Shown here one piece after another: positions 53,576 to 61,881 of a stretch of DNA of 64,000 nucleotides. The DNA is from Pseudobdellovibrio exovorus JSS. GTDB lineage: Bacteria; Bdellovibrionota; Bdellovibrionia; Bdellovibrionales; Bdellovibrionaceae. The notes under the pieces are model-generated. The model was not told the DNA's origin. It saw only the letters and a list, made by a program, of their open reading frames with translations, and did not search any database. How positions within the stretch are numbered: the first letter of the stretch is position 1; every line of letters begins with the position of its first letter. The stretch is from positions 2,213,261-2,277,260 of the forward strand of contig NC_020813.1 in the NCBI RefSeq assembly GCF_000348725.1, read 5' to 3'. Both the position numbers and the translations under genes were made by a program.

Positions 53576-54540
53576 GCGAAGTTTTATTACGTGCCGAAAA
53601 TGTTGTAAAAAAATTCCCTATTTACGGCGGACTTTTCTCTCGTGAAGTGGCTGCGGTTAAAGCCGTGCAAAATGTCTCTTTCGAAATTAAAAAAGGGGAA
53701 ACCTTAGGCCTTGTGGGTGAATCTGGCTGTGGAAAGTCAACGCTAGGTCGTTGCTTGATCCGCTTGATCGAGCCAACAGAAGGCAAAGTCTACTTCAAAG
53801 GACAAGATATTACACAAGCTGATAGCAATGCTTTACGTGAGTTACGTAAAAAAATGCAAATCATCTTCCAAGATCCCTACGCCTCTTTGAATCCACGTAT
53901 GACTATTGGGGCTATTCTTGAAGAGCCACTTTTAATTCATAATCTTTTCGATTCGGCTAAAGACCGCGCTGATCGCATTCGTGAACTCATCACGCTTGTT
54001 GGTTTACGCCCAGAACATCTTAATCGCTATCCACATGAGTTTTCTGGTGGACAAAGACAGCGTGTGGGTATTGCCCGCGCCTTAGCGGTAAACCCAGAGC
54101 TTATTATCTGTGACGAACCTGTATCTGCCTTGGACGTTTCAATCCAAGCACAGGTCATCAACTTGTTGATGGAGTTACAACAGAAGCTGGGTCTAACTTA
54201 TGTATTTATCGCCCATGATCTAAAAGTTGTAGAGCACGTTTCCCATCGCGTAGCAGTTATGTACTTAGGTAAAATCGTCGAAATGGCCGAATCAGACGAA
54301 CTGTATCGCAATCCACAACATCCTTATACAAAAGCGTTGTTGTCAGCGATTCCGATTCCAGATCCAAAACCACGTGCTGAACGCATCATCTTAACTGGTG
54401 ATGTTCCCTCGCCTTTGAATCCTCCGCCAGGCTGTCACTTTAACCCTCGTTGCCCTATCGCTTCAGAGGAGTGTACGAAAATCACGCCTGAGTTACGCGA
54501 GATCACTGGCGGGCACTACGCACGCTGTATCAAAGTCTAG
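53572..54540 (+). CDS. Oligopeptide/dipeptide ABC transporter ATPase, OppF/DppF-like
   Basis: 322-residue ATPase paired with OppD. Walker [10 protein letters not shown] near 48-56, [12 protein letters not shown], signature FSGGQRQRV, Walker [14 protein letters not shown]-loop in [11 protein letters not shown], and C-terminal [14 protein letters not shown]. The ATGA overlap fixes the start. In Opp/Dpp systems D and F form the heterodimer that drives peptide import. A predator would need such uptake, but the missing permease genes are notable. Confidence 0.93.
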   Translation: MSEVLLRAENVVKKFPIYGGLFSREVAAVKAVQNVSFEIKKGETLGLVGESGCGKSTLGRCLIRLIEPTEGKVYFKGQDITQADSNALRELRKKMQIIFQDPYASLNPRMTIGAILEEPLLIHNLFDSAKDRADRIRELITLVGLRPEHLNRYPHEFSGGQRQRVGIARALAVNPELIICDEPVSALDVSIQAQVINLLMELQQKLGLTYVFIAHDLKVVEHVSHRVAVMYLGKIVEMAESDELYRNPQHPYTKALLSAIPIPDPKPRAERIILTGDVPSPLNPPPGCHFNPRCPIASEECTKITPELREITGGHYARCIKV

Positions 54541-54558
54541 TTATTTCACTTCTGTTTA

Positions 54559-54590
54559 GTCCAGATCTGGCTTCTACGGCCGATCTGGAC
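54559..54590 (+). terminator. Hairpin after the OppDF-like genes
   Basis: GTCCAGATC (54559-54567) and GATCTGGAC (54582-54590) pair; GGC/GCC extends the stem inside with one bulge. There is no T-tract, so it may be a rho-dependent or stabilising hairpin. Confidence 0.5.
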
Positions 54591-54635
54591 AGATTTCGAC
54601 TTCATAAATCCCCCTGTTGCTCCGAATAGTTTTTC

Positions 54636-55460
54636 ATGTCGAGTAAAGTCTATTGGGTTTTCTATGATTCACTTTCAAAGTTTCAATCTAATCCTGTTTC
54701 TACGGAAGAAGCCCAAATCATGATTTTTAAAATGCGCCCTCCGCAAATGGCGCGTTTTTACGTTTGGACAACAGGGTGGCAAAGTTGGCAGCCCCTACGC
54801 TCGTATCTTGAGAGCGATCAGAAAAATTTTGTTTCTACATTTACAGTTCCGGTTCCTGCTTTACCCGGTGAAGACACGATTAAAGCCACTGTAAAAGAAG
54901 TTTTAGAAAACACTCAGACAAAAACGAATTTTAAAATTTCAAAAGATGATACGAAATCATTTTCAAGTATTCGCTTAGATGAAGAAACTGTTAGCCGTAT
55001 CGTCCGCCAAGAAAGTGCAGACAAGCACAGCACTTTCAATGGTGAAGAGATCACATGGTCGAATATTCAAAAACCTGACTTAGACTTTTCAAATCTGCAA
55101 CAAAACAAACAGATGTCACGCCGTGAACCACGTCATGAGTTAAAAATTGAAGTTCTATTGATCTCTTCTAAAGGAAAAACTTTCCGCAGTCGCTCGAAGA
55201 ATATTTCTCTTTCTGGAAGCCTGTTGGAAGATACGATCCCATTTGACTACTACGATATTGCTTTCGATGTAATTGTGATCAACAACCACACGGCAGATCC
55301 TTCAAAATCCCGCGTAAAAATGCAGGCACGCACTGTGGGTGATGGCTTAACACAAAGAATTCACTATCAAAATCCAACTGAACAACAAAAGAAGTCTTTG
55401 CAATCACTCTTAGAAGACTATCTAGAAGTACAAAAAAGAAGTCTGTCGAAAACCGGCTAA
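54636..55460 (+). CDS. PilZ-domain protein with N-terminal GYF-like domain
   Basis: 274-residue cytosolic c-di-GMP-binding protein. The N-terminal 50 residues (WVFYDSLSKFQSNPVSTEEA and WTTGWQSWQPL) have the GYF_2-like pattern. The PilZ domain (about 166-255) has the binding motif RREPRH at 167-172 (RxxxR) and NISLSGSLLED (D/NxSxxG). Such proteins link c-di-GMP to motility or envelope outputs. The GGDEF protein at 58290-59285 could be its partner. The gap to the ABC genes (95 bases) suggests its own promoter. Confidence 0.88.
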   Translation: MSSKVYWVFYDSLSKFQSNPVSTEEAQIMIFKMRPPQMARFYVWTTGWQSWQPLRSYLESDQKNFVSTFTVPVPALPGEDTIKATVKEVLENTQTKTNFKISKDDTKSFSSIRLDEETVSRIVRQESADKHSTFNGEEITWSNIQKPDLDFSNLQQNKQMSRREPRHELKIEVLLISSKGKTFRSRSKNISLSGSLLEDTIPFDYYDIAFDVIVINNHTADPSKSRVKMQARTVGDGLTQRIHYQNPTEQQKKSLQSLLEDYLEVQKRSLSKTG

Positions 55461-55477
55461 GCCGAACTCTGACAGAC
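55441..55477. terminator. Nested hairpin at the end of the PilZ gene
   Basis: GTCTGTC (55441-55447) pairs with GACAGAC (55471-55477), and CGGC/GCCG (55454-55457, 55461-55464) forms an inner stem. It overlaps the last codons of the PilZ gene, which converges on the response regulator. Confidence 0.5.
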
Positions 55478-55513
55478 TCAAAAGTATTTAATCAATTATT
55501 CTAAAAAGTATTC

Positions 55514-56011
55514 TTATTTAGGTTGAGACAACAAGTCCGCAACAACCTGTTTTAACTTTTCGATATCAAAAGGTTTTTTGATATAATCAGCGGCTCCCAC
55601 TTCACGAGCACGCGCAAAGTCTTCTGGCTCAGCCTGAGCTGACAAGAATACCAATGGTAATTTTCGTAAGTCTGGATGTTGTTTCATCATTTCTGCTAGC
55701 TCAAAACCATTGATCCAAGGAAGACCGATATCCATTAGAATCAAATGAACATCGCGCTCTTCATCCAAAATAGCTGTGAGTTCAGCAGAATCTGCGGCTA
55801 ACAAAGTTGTATACCCTTCCGCCTCTAAAATTCTTTTCAATGATAGACGCTGAGTTTCGTCATCCTCGATAACAAGAATATGCTGAGGGTTCATTTTTTT
55901 ATGAGCATCACGAAATTGATCTAAGCTCACAACGGGCTGTTCTGACATTCGTTGCTTAGTCAATTTTTCAATTTTACTGATCAAATCACTGGTAATAAAT
56001 TTTTTCGCCAT
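55514..56011 (-). CDS. Single-domain response regulator
   Basis: 165-residue protein: a 42-residue N-terminal tail and a CheY-type receiver (about 44-165). Phospho-acceptor D94 is in LILMDIGLP, the acidic pair is D50/D51 in VIEDDE, the switch Ser is S124 in VFLSAQ and the conserved lysine is K146 in YIKKPF. It has no output domain, so it acts by protein contact. It is 7 bases after trxB on the same strand, probably one transcript. Confidence 0.92.
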   Translation of the reverse strand: MAKKFITSDLISKIEKLTKQRMSEQPVVSLDQFRDAHKKMNPQHILVIEDDETQRLSLKRILEAEGYTTLLAADSAELTAILDEERDVHLILMDIGLPWINGFELAEMMKQHPDLRKLPLVFLSAQAEPEDFARAREVGAADYIKKPFDIEKLKQVVADLLSQPK

Positions 56012-56018
56012 AAAAAGA

Positions 56019-56960
56019 TTAATGCCCTTCGTTTGCTTCTAACCAACGCTCGCTATCAATCGAAGCCATACAGCCTGATCCCGCAGCGGTAATCGCCTGA
56101 CGATAGATCGGGTCTTGTACGTCTCCGGCAGCAAAAACACCATCCACATTCGTGTATGTCGAACCTGCTTTTGTTACAAGATAACCCGCTTCGTTCATAT
56201 CAAGGATACCTTCAAATAATTTCGTATTCGGTCTGTGTCCAATGGCAATGAAAAGACCTTGCAATTTCTTTTCATTAACTTCATTTGTGCGTGTGTCACG
56301 CATCTTAACTGCGTTAATAGATTTTCCGTCGCCTAAAACCTCTTCCACAACTGAATGCTCAATGAATTCAATTTTTGGATTCTTCTTAGCACGATCTAAC
56401 ATAATTTTAGATGCACGGAAGTTATCAGAACGATGAATGATATAAACTTTACTCGCAAAACGAGTCAGGAAATTAGCTTCTTCCATCGCCGTATCACCAC
56501 CACCCACAACGCCAACTTCCATATTACGGAAGAAAGCACCATCACAGGTCGCACAAGCAGAAACTCCACGGCTCATGTACTGCTTTTCACTTGGTAAACC
56601 TAAAAGCTTCGCACTCGCACCCGTTGAAATAATCACAGTTTTCGCTTCGTAAAGATCATTGCCCACGTAAACCTTAAAAGGACGTGAACTGAAATCCACT
56701 TTTGTCACGTTACGTGTGATAAAACGTGTTCCAAATCTTTCTGCCTGCTTACGCATAACCGAGATCAAATCCGGTCCTGTAATTCCATGTTCAAAACCTG
56801 GGTAGTTTTCAACTTCTGTTGTGATCATCAACTGACCGCCAGCCTCTTCACCTTCGATCATCAAAGGTTCTAAATTAGCCCGGGCTGAATATACAGCTGA
56901 AGTTAAACCAGCAGGGCCAGAGCCAATAATAATGACGTTTTCGATTTTTTTATCTGACAT
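56019..56960 (-). CDS. trxB: Thioredoxin reductase
   Basis: 313-residue FAD/NADPH disulfide reductase. FAD loop IIGSGPAGLTSA at 11-22, redox pair C136-AT-C139 in SACATCDGAFF, NADPH loop VVGGGDTAMEEA, and the C-terminal FAAGDVQDPIYRQA. These match low-Mr bacterial TrxB. The start is ATG 56960 with GGTGG upstream; the in-frame TTG 6 bases earlier is ignored. The response-regulator gene follows after 7 bases. Its substrate thioredoxin is not in the window. Confidence 0.97.
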   Translation of the reverse strand: MSDKKIENVIIIGSGPAGLTSAVYSARANLEPLMIEGEEAGGQLMITTEVENYPGFEHGITGPDLISVMRKQAERFGTRFITRNVTKVDFSSRPFKVYVGNDLYEAKTVIISTGASAKLLGLPSEKQYMSRGVSACATCDGAFFRNMEVGVVGGGDTAMEEANFLTRFASKVYIIHRSDNFRASKIMLDRAKKNPKIEFIEHSVVEEVLGDGKSINAVKMRDTRTNEVNEKKLQGLFIAIGHRPNTKLFEGILDMNEAGYLVTKAGSTYTNVDGVFAAGDVQDPIYRQAITAAGSGCMASIDSERWLEANEGH

Positions 56961-56990
56961 AAACAACCACCCATTGATTAGGAATTATAC

Positions 56991-57110
56991 TTATTTGCGG
57001 CTCTGTTTAATATAGTCGATAAGTCTTTTTGCCACAACATCGGGGTTTTCGGCTCTATCATTTAATCGAGGCTCGCTATGAGACAACAAGAGGCCATCTG
57101 CATATATCAT
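56991..57110 (-). CDS. Possible small protein upstream of trxB
   Basis: 39-codon frame from ATG 57110 to TAA 56991, bounded upstream by an in-frame TAG. The predicted peptide ends NPDVVAKRLIDYIKQSRK and has normal codon use and a charged amphipathic helix. PDVVAKRLIDY resembles the C-terminal side of the adenylate-kinase lid (pattern DxPExVxxRLxxY), but it is too short for a kinase and no Walker A is present. It could be a remnant or a small ORF transcribed with trxB (31-base gap). Confidence 0.35.
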   Translation of the reverse strand: MIYADGLLLSHSEPRLNDRAENPDVVAKRLIDYIKQSRK

Positions 57111-57207
57111 AGGCTAAAAATAGCACCTCTAGCCTGAGCATCTGTATAGGCCGCCCAAAAGGATGAACTTTTCCCCACACGGAATTTAGACTATCCTGAA
57201 TACAGAA

Positions 57208-57486
57208 ATGCCAAAAGTAATCATTCCGCAGAAAAATATGACCCTTGATGTTGAAGTCGGCAGCAACCTGATGCAGGTGCTTCTACAGGCAGGACTTCCT
57301 GTGGCCTCTTCCTGCGATGGCGATGGTATCTGCAGCATGTGCCGCATGAAAATCAGCGGAGATGTCAACCCACCAGAGCTCTATGAAATGGACAGCTTAA
57401 AACGCAATAAGTGCGAAGAGGGCGATCGCCTGAGCTGCCAAATCTCCATCACCCAAGACATCACAGTGCACACCAAATATTGGTAA
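57208..57486 (+). CDS. [2Fe-2S] ferredoxin (adrenodoxin-type)
   Basis: 92-residue ferredoxin. The cluster ligands are C36, C42, C45 and C77 (C-x5-C-x2-C ... C) in SSCDGDGICSMC and RLSCQI. An extra cysteine C69 is present. ATG 57208 is in a region with no obvious ribosome site. It is isolated between trxB (divergent) and trmB (convergent), so its partners are not indicated. It carries electrons for an oxidoreductase or Fe-S assembly. Confidence 0.93.
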   Translation: MPKVIIPQKNMTLDVEVGSNLMQVLLQAGLPVASSCDGDGICSMCRMKISGDVNPPELYEMDSLKRNKCEEGDRLSCQISITQDITVHTKYW

Positions 57487-57525
57487 TGCCCTGTTATAAT
57501 TTTCCTGAACTTCAATGTCAGATAC

Positions 57526-58236
57526 TTATTTGATTAAGCGGATGTAATTGATTTCAATTCCCTGCTTGACGAAAATCTTTTCAAAGCTTGTTTGAAAATT
57601 TTCTTCGAAGTACTTTCCACCCTCGCCGTATAAGTTCAAAGTTTGAAATTCTACCTTGTAAGGAGTTTCTTTGATTTCATCCAAAGCCCATAGGAAGTAT
57701 TCGCGAGAATCTGTTTTAAACTCTAAGAAGCTACCTTCACGCTGCATATCGTAGAGCCATTTAAGGATCACACGATTCACCACGCGATTGCGCGGTTTGC
57801 GTGGAGTCACCCACGGATCAGGAAAGTGAATGTAGATATTATTCACTTCATTTTTTGCAAACAACTTATCAATATTAAACGCGTGATAACGGCAAATCGC
57901 TGAATTGCGTAGCCCCAGAGCCTGCGCACGGCGAATGGATTGGATCAATGGTTTATATTTCAATTCAAGACCCACCAAAAATCGCTCAGGATACTTATTC
58001 GCATGATGAGCAAAGTGCATACCTGCGCCTGTTCCGATTTCCACATCGAGGGCGCGATCTTCAGTCGTATGAAAGATTTCGGATCTCCATTTACCTTGAT
58101 TGAGCGGGGCGCGTTCTTCATTAAAAGCATGAAGACGATATTCATTATCAAGTGCCAAGGTGTAGGCATTTTGTCGTGGTAACAAGCGAGTCAAATTAAT
58201 GCGAGGGCGTTTAACAGTGTCTTCCATATTTTCCAT
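57526..58236 (-). CDS. trmB: tRNA (guanine-N7-)-methyltransferase
   Basis: 236-residue SAM enzyme that makes m7G46 in tRNA. ALDVEIGTGAGMHFA is motif I, LVGLELKYKPL the acidic loop, and IYIHFPDPWVTPRKPRNR the TrmB-specific block (FPDPWPKxRH in E. coli). TSFEKIF near the C-terminus is the substrate block. Start may be ATG 58236 or ATG 58227, with GGA near the second. Single gene. Confidence 0.95.
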   Translation of the reverse strand: MENMEDTVKRPRINLTRLLPRQNAYTLALDNEYRLHAFNEERAPLNQGKWRSEIFHTTEDRALDVEIGTGAGMHFAHHANKYPERFLVGLELKYKPLIQSIRRAQALGLRNSAICRYHAFNIDKLFAKNEVNNIYIHFPDPWVTPRKPRNRVVNRVILKWLYDMQREGSFLEFKTDSREYFLWALDEIKETPYKVEFQTLNLYGEGGKYFEENFQTSFEKIFVKQGIEINYIRLIK

Positions 58237-58289
58237 ACTTAACTTAAGGCTTTTAACGATATCTAAAGGGTGGATATGCCACTAAATGA

Positions 58290-59285
58290 CTAAGCTGTCT
58301 TTCTTTTTTTATCAAAAATGTTCATCACCGCAGACTTTTCTAAGCGACGTTGATTATCTGTTTGCTCGCTGTACGCCACAACACGATTACGGCCTTGGCG
58401 TTTAGCTTCGTACAAAGCCGCATCGGCATGGCGAACCAGCTCTTTTGCCGAGATACTTTCACCAGATTTGGTGCTGGCAAAACCAATCGACAGCGTCAGT
58501 TGAATCGAGTCAGCCCCTTGCTGAAACGTGGTTTGTTCGATGCGTTTACGTAGACGTTCACAAAATAGTTCGACTCCGGCTAATGGTGTCTCTGATAGCA
58601 CGATCAAGAATTCGTCTCCGCCGTAGCGGGCTGGAATATCCACAGAACGGGTTGAGCTTTTAATAATTTTTCCCACTTCTGAAAGCACGTAACTACCAAA
58701 CAAATGGTCATGTCCGTCATTCACCGTTTTAAAATAATCCATGTCGATCATCACCACTGTTACAGGGCGATCGAAGCGCTTTCCGCGCTCCATTTCAAAT
58801 TCTAGCTTTTGAAAAATCGAGCGCATATTGAAAAGACCTGTTAAATCATCAATCTCAACTAGCTCTTGCAGCTTTTGATTGGCTTCTTGCAATAGCTCTT
58901 TCGCATCCAAGACACGAAGCTGAGCACGCACGCGCGCTAAAAACTCTAAAGGAGCAAATGGCGAAAGAATATAATCTCCTGCCCCCATATCGAGGCATTG
59001 GGCAATGCGTTCCGTCGAATTATTAGCTGAAACAACGATCAACGAGGTGTTCTCTAAGTGACCTTGCAATGAGTTCAAATACTCTAAGCCATCCCCTGCA
59101 GCAAAATCAGGGTCCACAATAATCATCTGCGGCTTCCAGTAGTTCAGAAATTCACTGGCCTCTTTCAGCGAGGTCAAACCGCGCACGTCATAGCCTTCCC
59201 ACTTCAGGGGCTCAAGGAGCAACTGCAATGTCTCCGGATCTTCGTCGAGAACCAGAATCGGCCTATGGCGCGGATCTTTTTTCAT
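58290..59285 (-). CDS. Receiver-GGDEF response regulator (diguanylate cyclase)
   Basis: 331-residue protein: receiver (about 9-125), coiled linker (126-145), GGDEF domain (about 146-310) with the intact active site GGDEF at 222-226 and the I-site RSVD at 213-216, five residues before it. It should make c-di-GMP with product inhibition. In the receiver, D58 is the phospho-site (IIVDPD) and D14/D16 acidic, but the conserved lysine is Ser (GDYILSPF, S108). The start is ATG 59285 rather than the GTG just before. The PilZ protein in the window is a possible effector. Confidence 0.92.
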   Translation of the reverse strand: MKKDPRHRPILVLDEDPETLQLLLEPLKWEGYDVRGLTSLKEASEFLNYWKPQMIIVDPDFAAGDGLEYLNSLQGHLENTSLIVVSANNSTERIAQCLDMGAGDYILSPFAPLEFLARVRAQLRVLDAKELLQEANQKLQELVEIDDLTGLFNMRSIFQKLEFEMERGKRFDRPVTVVMIDMDYFKTVNDGHDHLFGSYVLSEVGKIIKSSTRSVDIPARYGGDEFLIVLSETPLAGVELFCERLRKRIEQTTFQQGADSIQLTLSIGFASTKSGESISAKELVRHADAALYEAKRQGRNRVVAYSEQTDNQRRLEKSAVMNIFDKKRKTA

Positions 59286-59324
59286 CACTCTACTTATCGG
59301 AAAATAGAGGAAAAAATAAAGATC

Positions 59325-59345
59325 AGTGTAAAAGATTTTTACACT
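59325..59345. promoter_or_regulatory. 21-base palindromic dyad between GGDEF gene and leuS
   Basis: AGTGTAAAA (59325-59333), GAT, TTTTACACT (59337-59345): perfect 9-base arms. It lies in the divergent promoter region; a second inverted pair, GGGTTT/AAACCC, follows at about 59349-59365. Operator or leader hairpin. Confidence 0.5.
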
Positions 59346-59389
59346 TCTGGGTTTGATTTAAACCCCCTCTCCCATTAAGATGGCGTCTT

Positions 59390-61783
59390 ATGAAACACAC
59401 TGAAATTGAATCAAAATGGCAAAAAGTCTGGGCTGACAAACAGGCCTATAAATCCGAGAACAACTCTACTCGACCAAAATACTATGCACTGGATATGTTC
59501 CCTTATCCATCAGGTTCGGGCTTGCACATGGGGCACATCGCTTCTTACACGCCGACCGATATTATTTCACGCTACAAACGCACCAAGGGTTTCAATGTTT
59601 TACATCCTATGGGCTACGACGCTTTCGGTTTGCCTGCTGAGCAATACGCCATTCAAACTGGTGTACACCCTGCGATCACCACGGAAAAATCAATCGCCAG
59701 CTTCCGCGCGACATTACAACGCTATGGTTTCAGCTTTGATTGGTCCCGCGAAATTTCTACCTGTGAACCTGATTATTACAAATGGACTCAATTTATTTTT
59801 CTGAAGCTTTTTGAAAAAGGTTTAGCTTATCAAAAAGAAGTTCCAGTGAACTGGTGTCCAGCTTTGAAAACTGTTTTAGCCAACGACGAAGTCATTGACG
59901 GAAAATCAGAGCGCGGTGGCCACCCTGTTATCCGCGTTCCGATGAAACAGTGGATGCTGAAAATCACTGACTATGCAGAACGCCTGTTACAGGATCTGGA
60001 CAAAATCGATTGGCCTGAGCGCACGAAAGAGGCGCAACGCAACTGGATCGGCAAATCTGAAGGGGCCACTGTTCGCTTCAACATTAAAAACTTCCCTGAA
60101 GATTCATTCGAGATTTTCACCACTCGTCCCGACACGATTTTTGGTGTCAGCTTTATGGTATTAGCACCTGAGCACCCACTCGTAAAAAAAATCTGCACAC
60201 CCGATCAAAGTTCACGTGTCAGCGACTATATCGCCAGCACAGCTGGAAAATCGGAAGTGGATCGCAAAGCCAACACAGAAAAAACAGGCGTGTTCACTGG
60301 AGCCTACGCGCTAAATCCTGTGAGCCAAAAAGAAATCCCGATCTGGATTGCCGACTACGTGATGATGGATTACGGCAGCGGCGCGATCATGGCTGTTCCT
60401 GGGCATGATGAACGTGATTTTGAATTCGCTCAGAAGTTCGATCTTCCTGTGGTCCGCGTTTTAGAGTCAGAAACTGATTTACCATTCACTGGTGAAGGCA
60501 AATTGTGCAACTCAGACTTCCTGAATGGTCTAACGAAGACAGATGCCATCCAAAAGATGTTCACATTCTTAGAAGAAAAAAATCTAGGTAAAAAACAAAT
60601 TCAGTATAAGTTGCGTGACTGGCTTTTCAGCCGTCAGCGCTACTGGGGTGAGCCGTTCCCGATTCTGCAAACTCAAGATGGAAAACTACAAGCTGTTCCT
60701 GAAAATGAACTGCCTGTGCTCCTACCTGAAGTGGCGAACTACGAGCCTTCAGATTCAGGTGAAGCTCCTCTTGCCAACAATAAGGAATGGGTCAATTACT
60801 CGGCGGATTTAAAACGTGAAACCGACACCATGCCTGGCGCTGCCGGTTCCTCATGGTATTTCTTACGTTACACAGATCCTCGTAACAGTTCCGCTCCGTT
60901 TTCAACAGAGGCGGCACAGTACTGGATGCCTGTGGATCTTTATGTCGGTGGAGCCGAACACACAGTAGGACATTTGTTGTATTCGCGCTTTTGGACAAAG
61001 GTGCTTTTCGATGTGGGATTGTCTCCGGTAGATGAACCCTTCCAGAAGCTGGCTCACCAAGGGATGATCTTAGGCCCTGACGGAGAAAAAATGTCGAAGT
61101 CCCGCGGGAACGTAATTCCTGCTGACGAAGTGGCGAAAGATTCCGGTGTAGATGCTTTACGCTGCTACATTTGCTTCTTAGGCCCAATGGACAAAGACAA
61201 ACCTTGGAACTCAAGCGGTATTGACGGAGTCAAACGCTTCCTCGATCGCTTGACCCGTTTAGCAATTAACGAAACTACGGGTGAAAGCATCGCCACCGAC
61301 AGTGAGCTTCCTGCCGAGGTCGAGAAGTTATTACACAAAACTATCAAAAAAGTTTCAGAGGACATTGAAGCCATGAGCTTCAACACGTGCATCAGCCAAA
61401 TGATGATTCTAGTAAATGAACTCTACAAACACGATTGTAAATCTAAAAAAGTTTTACTGCCGCTGGCTCAATTACTTCAGCCGTTTGCACCTCACACAGC
61501 CGAAGAGCTGTGGAGCAAACTTGGCGGAGACGGCCTTGTCGTAACAGCCGCATGGCCTCAATTCAAACCTGAGCTGTGCACTGACGACACGGTGACTTTA
61601 GGTGTTCAAGTTAATGGCAAAATGCGGGGAACAATCGAAATCTCTGTCACTGCGGACGAGGCCGAAGCGGTCGCCGCCGCAATGAAAGTGGCGACAGTGA
61701 CTTCTGCTTTGGCTCAACAAACTCCAACTAAGGTGATCTACAAAGCTGGGAAAATTCTGAACCTCATTGCTCCAGCAAAATAG
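59390..61783 (+). CDS. leuS: Leucyl-tRNA synthetase
   Basis: 797-residue class I synthetase that charges tRNA-Leu. HIGH box is GLHMGHI near 44-50 and the KMSKS loop is EKMSKSRGNV. The CP1 editing domain includes FTTRPDTIFG and MAVPGHDERDFEFA, so it should clear mischarged isoleucine or norvaline. The size is a little below E. coli LeuS (860), with normal domain order and C-terminal VQVNGKMRG. It is divergent from the GGDEF gene across the palindrome region. Confidence 0.98.
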   Translation: MKHTEIESKWQKVWADKQAYKSENNSTRPKYYALDMFPYPSGSGLHMGHIASYTPTDIISRYKRTKGFNVLHPMGYDAFGLPAEQYAIQTGVHPAITTEKSIASFRATLQRYGFSFDWSREISTCEPDYYKWTQFIFLKLFEKGLAYQKEVPVNWCPALKTVLANDEVIDGKSERGGHPVIRVPMKQWMLKITDYAERLLQDLDKIDWPERTKEAQRNWIGKSEGATVRFNIKNFPEDSFEIFTTRPDTIFGVSFMVLAPEHPLVKKICTPDQSSRVSDYIASTAGKSEVDRKANTEKTGVFTGAYALNPVSQKEIPIWIADYVMMDYGSGAIMAVPGHDERDFEFAQKFDLPVVRVLESETDLPFTGEGKLCNSDFLNGLTKTDAIQKMFTFLEEKNLGKKQIQYKLRDWLFSRQRYWGEPFPILQTQDGKLQAVPENELPVLLPEVANYEPSDSGEAPLANNKEWVNYSADLKRETDTMPGAAGSSWYFLRYTDPRNSSAPFSTEAAQYWMPVDLYVGGAEHTVGHLLYSRFWTKVLFDVGLSPVDEPFQKLAHQGMILGPDGEKMSKSRGNVIPADEVAKDSGVDALRCYICFLGPMDKDKPWNSSGIDGVKRFLDRLTRLAINETTGESIATDSELPAEVEKLLHKTIKKVSEDIEAMSFNTCISQMMILVNELYKHDCKSKKVLLPLAQLLQPFAPHTAEELWSKLGGDGLVVTAAWPQFKPELCTDDTVTLGVQVNGKMRGTIEISVTADEAEAVAAAMKVATVTSALAQQTPTKVIYKAGKILNLIAPAK

Positions 61784-61881
61784 ACCAAAGGATACTGCCA
61801 GCAAAACCGCTTGCAACCCCCCTCATTAGACTGTAAACGAATATCATAAATAAAATGTTACAGTTTTCTGGGGGAGGGCCC

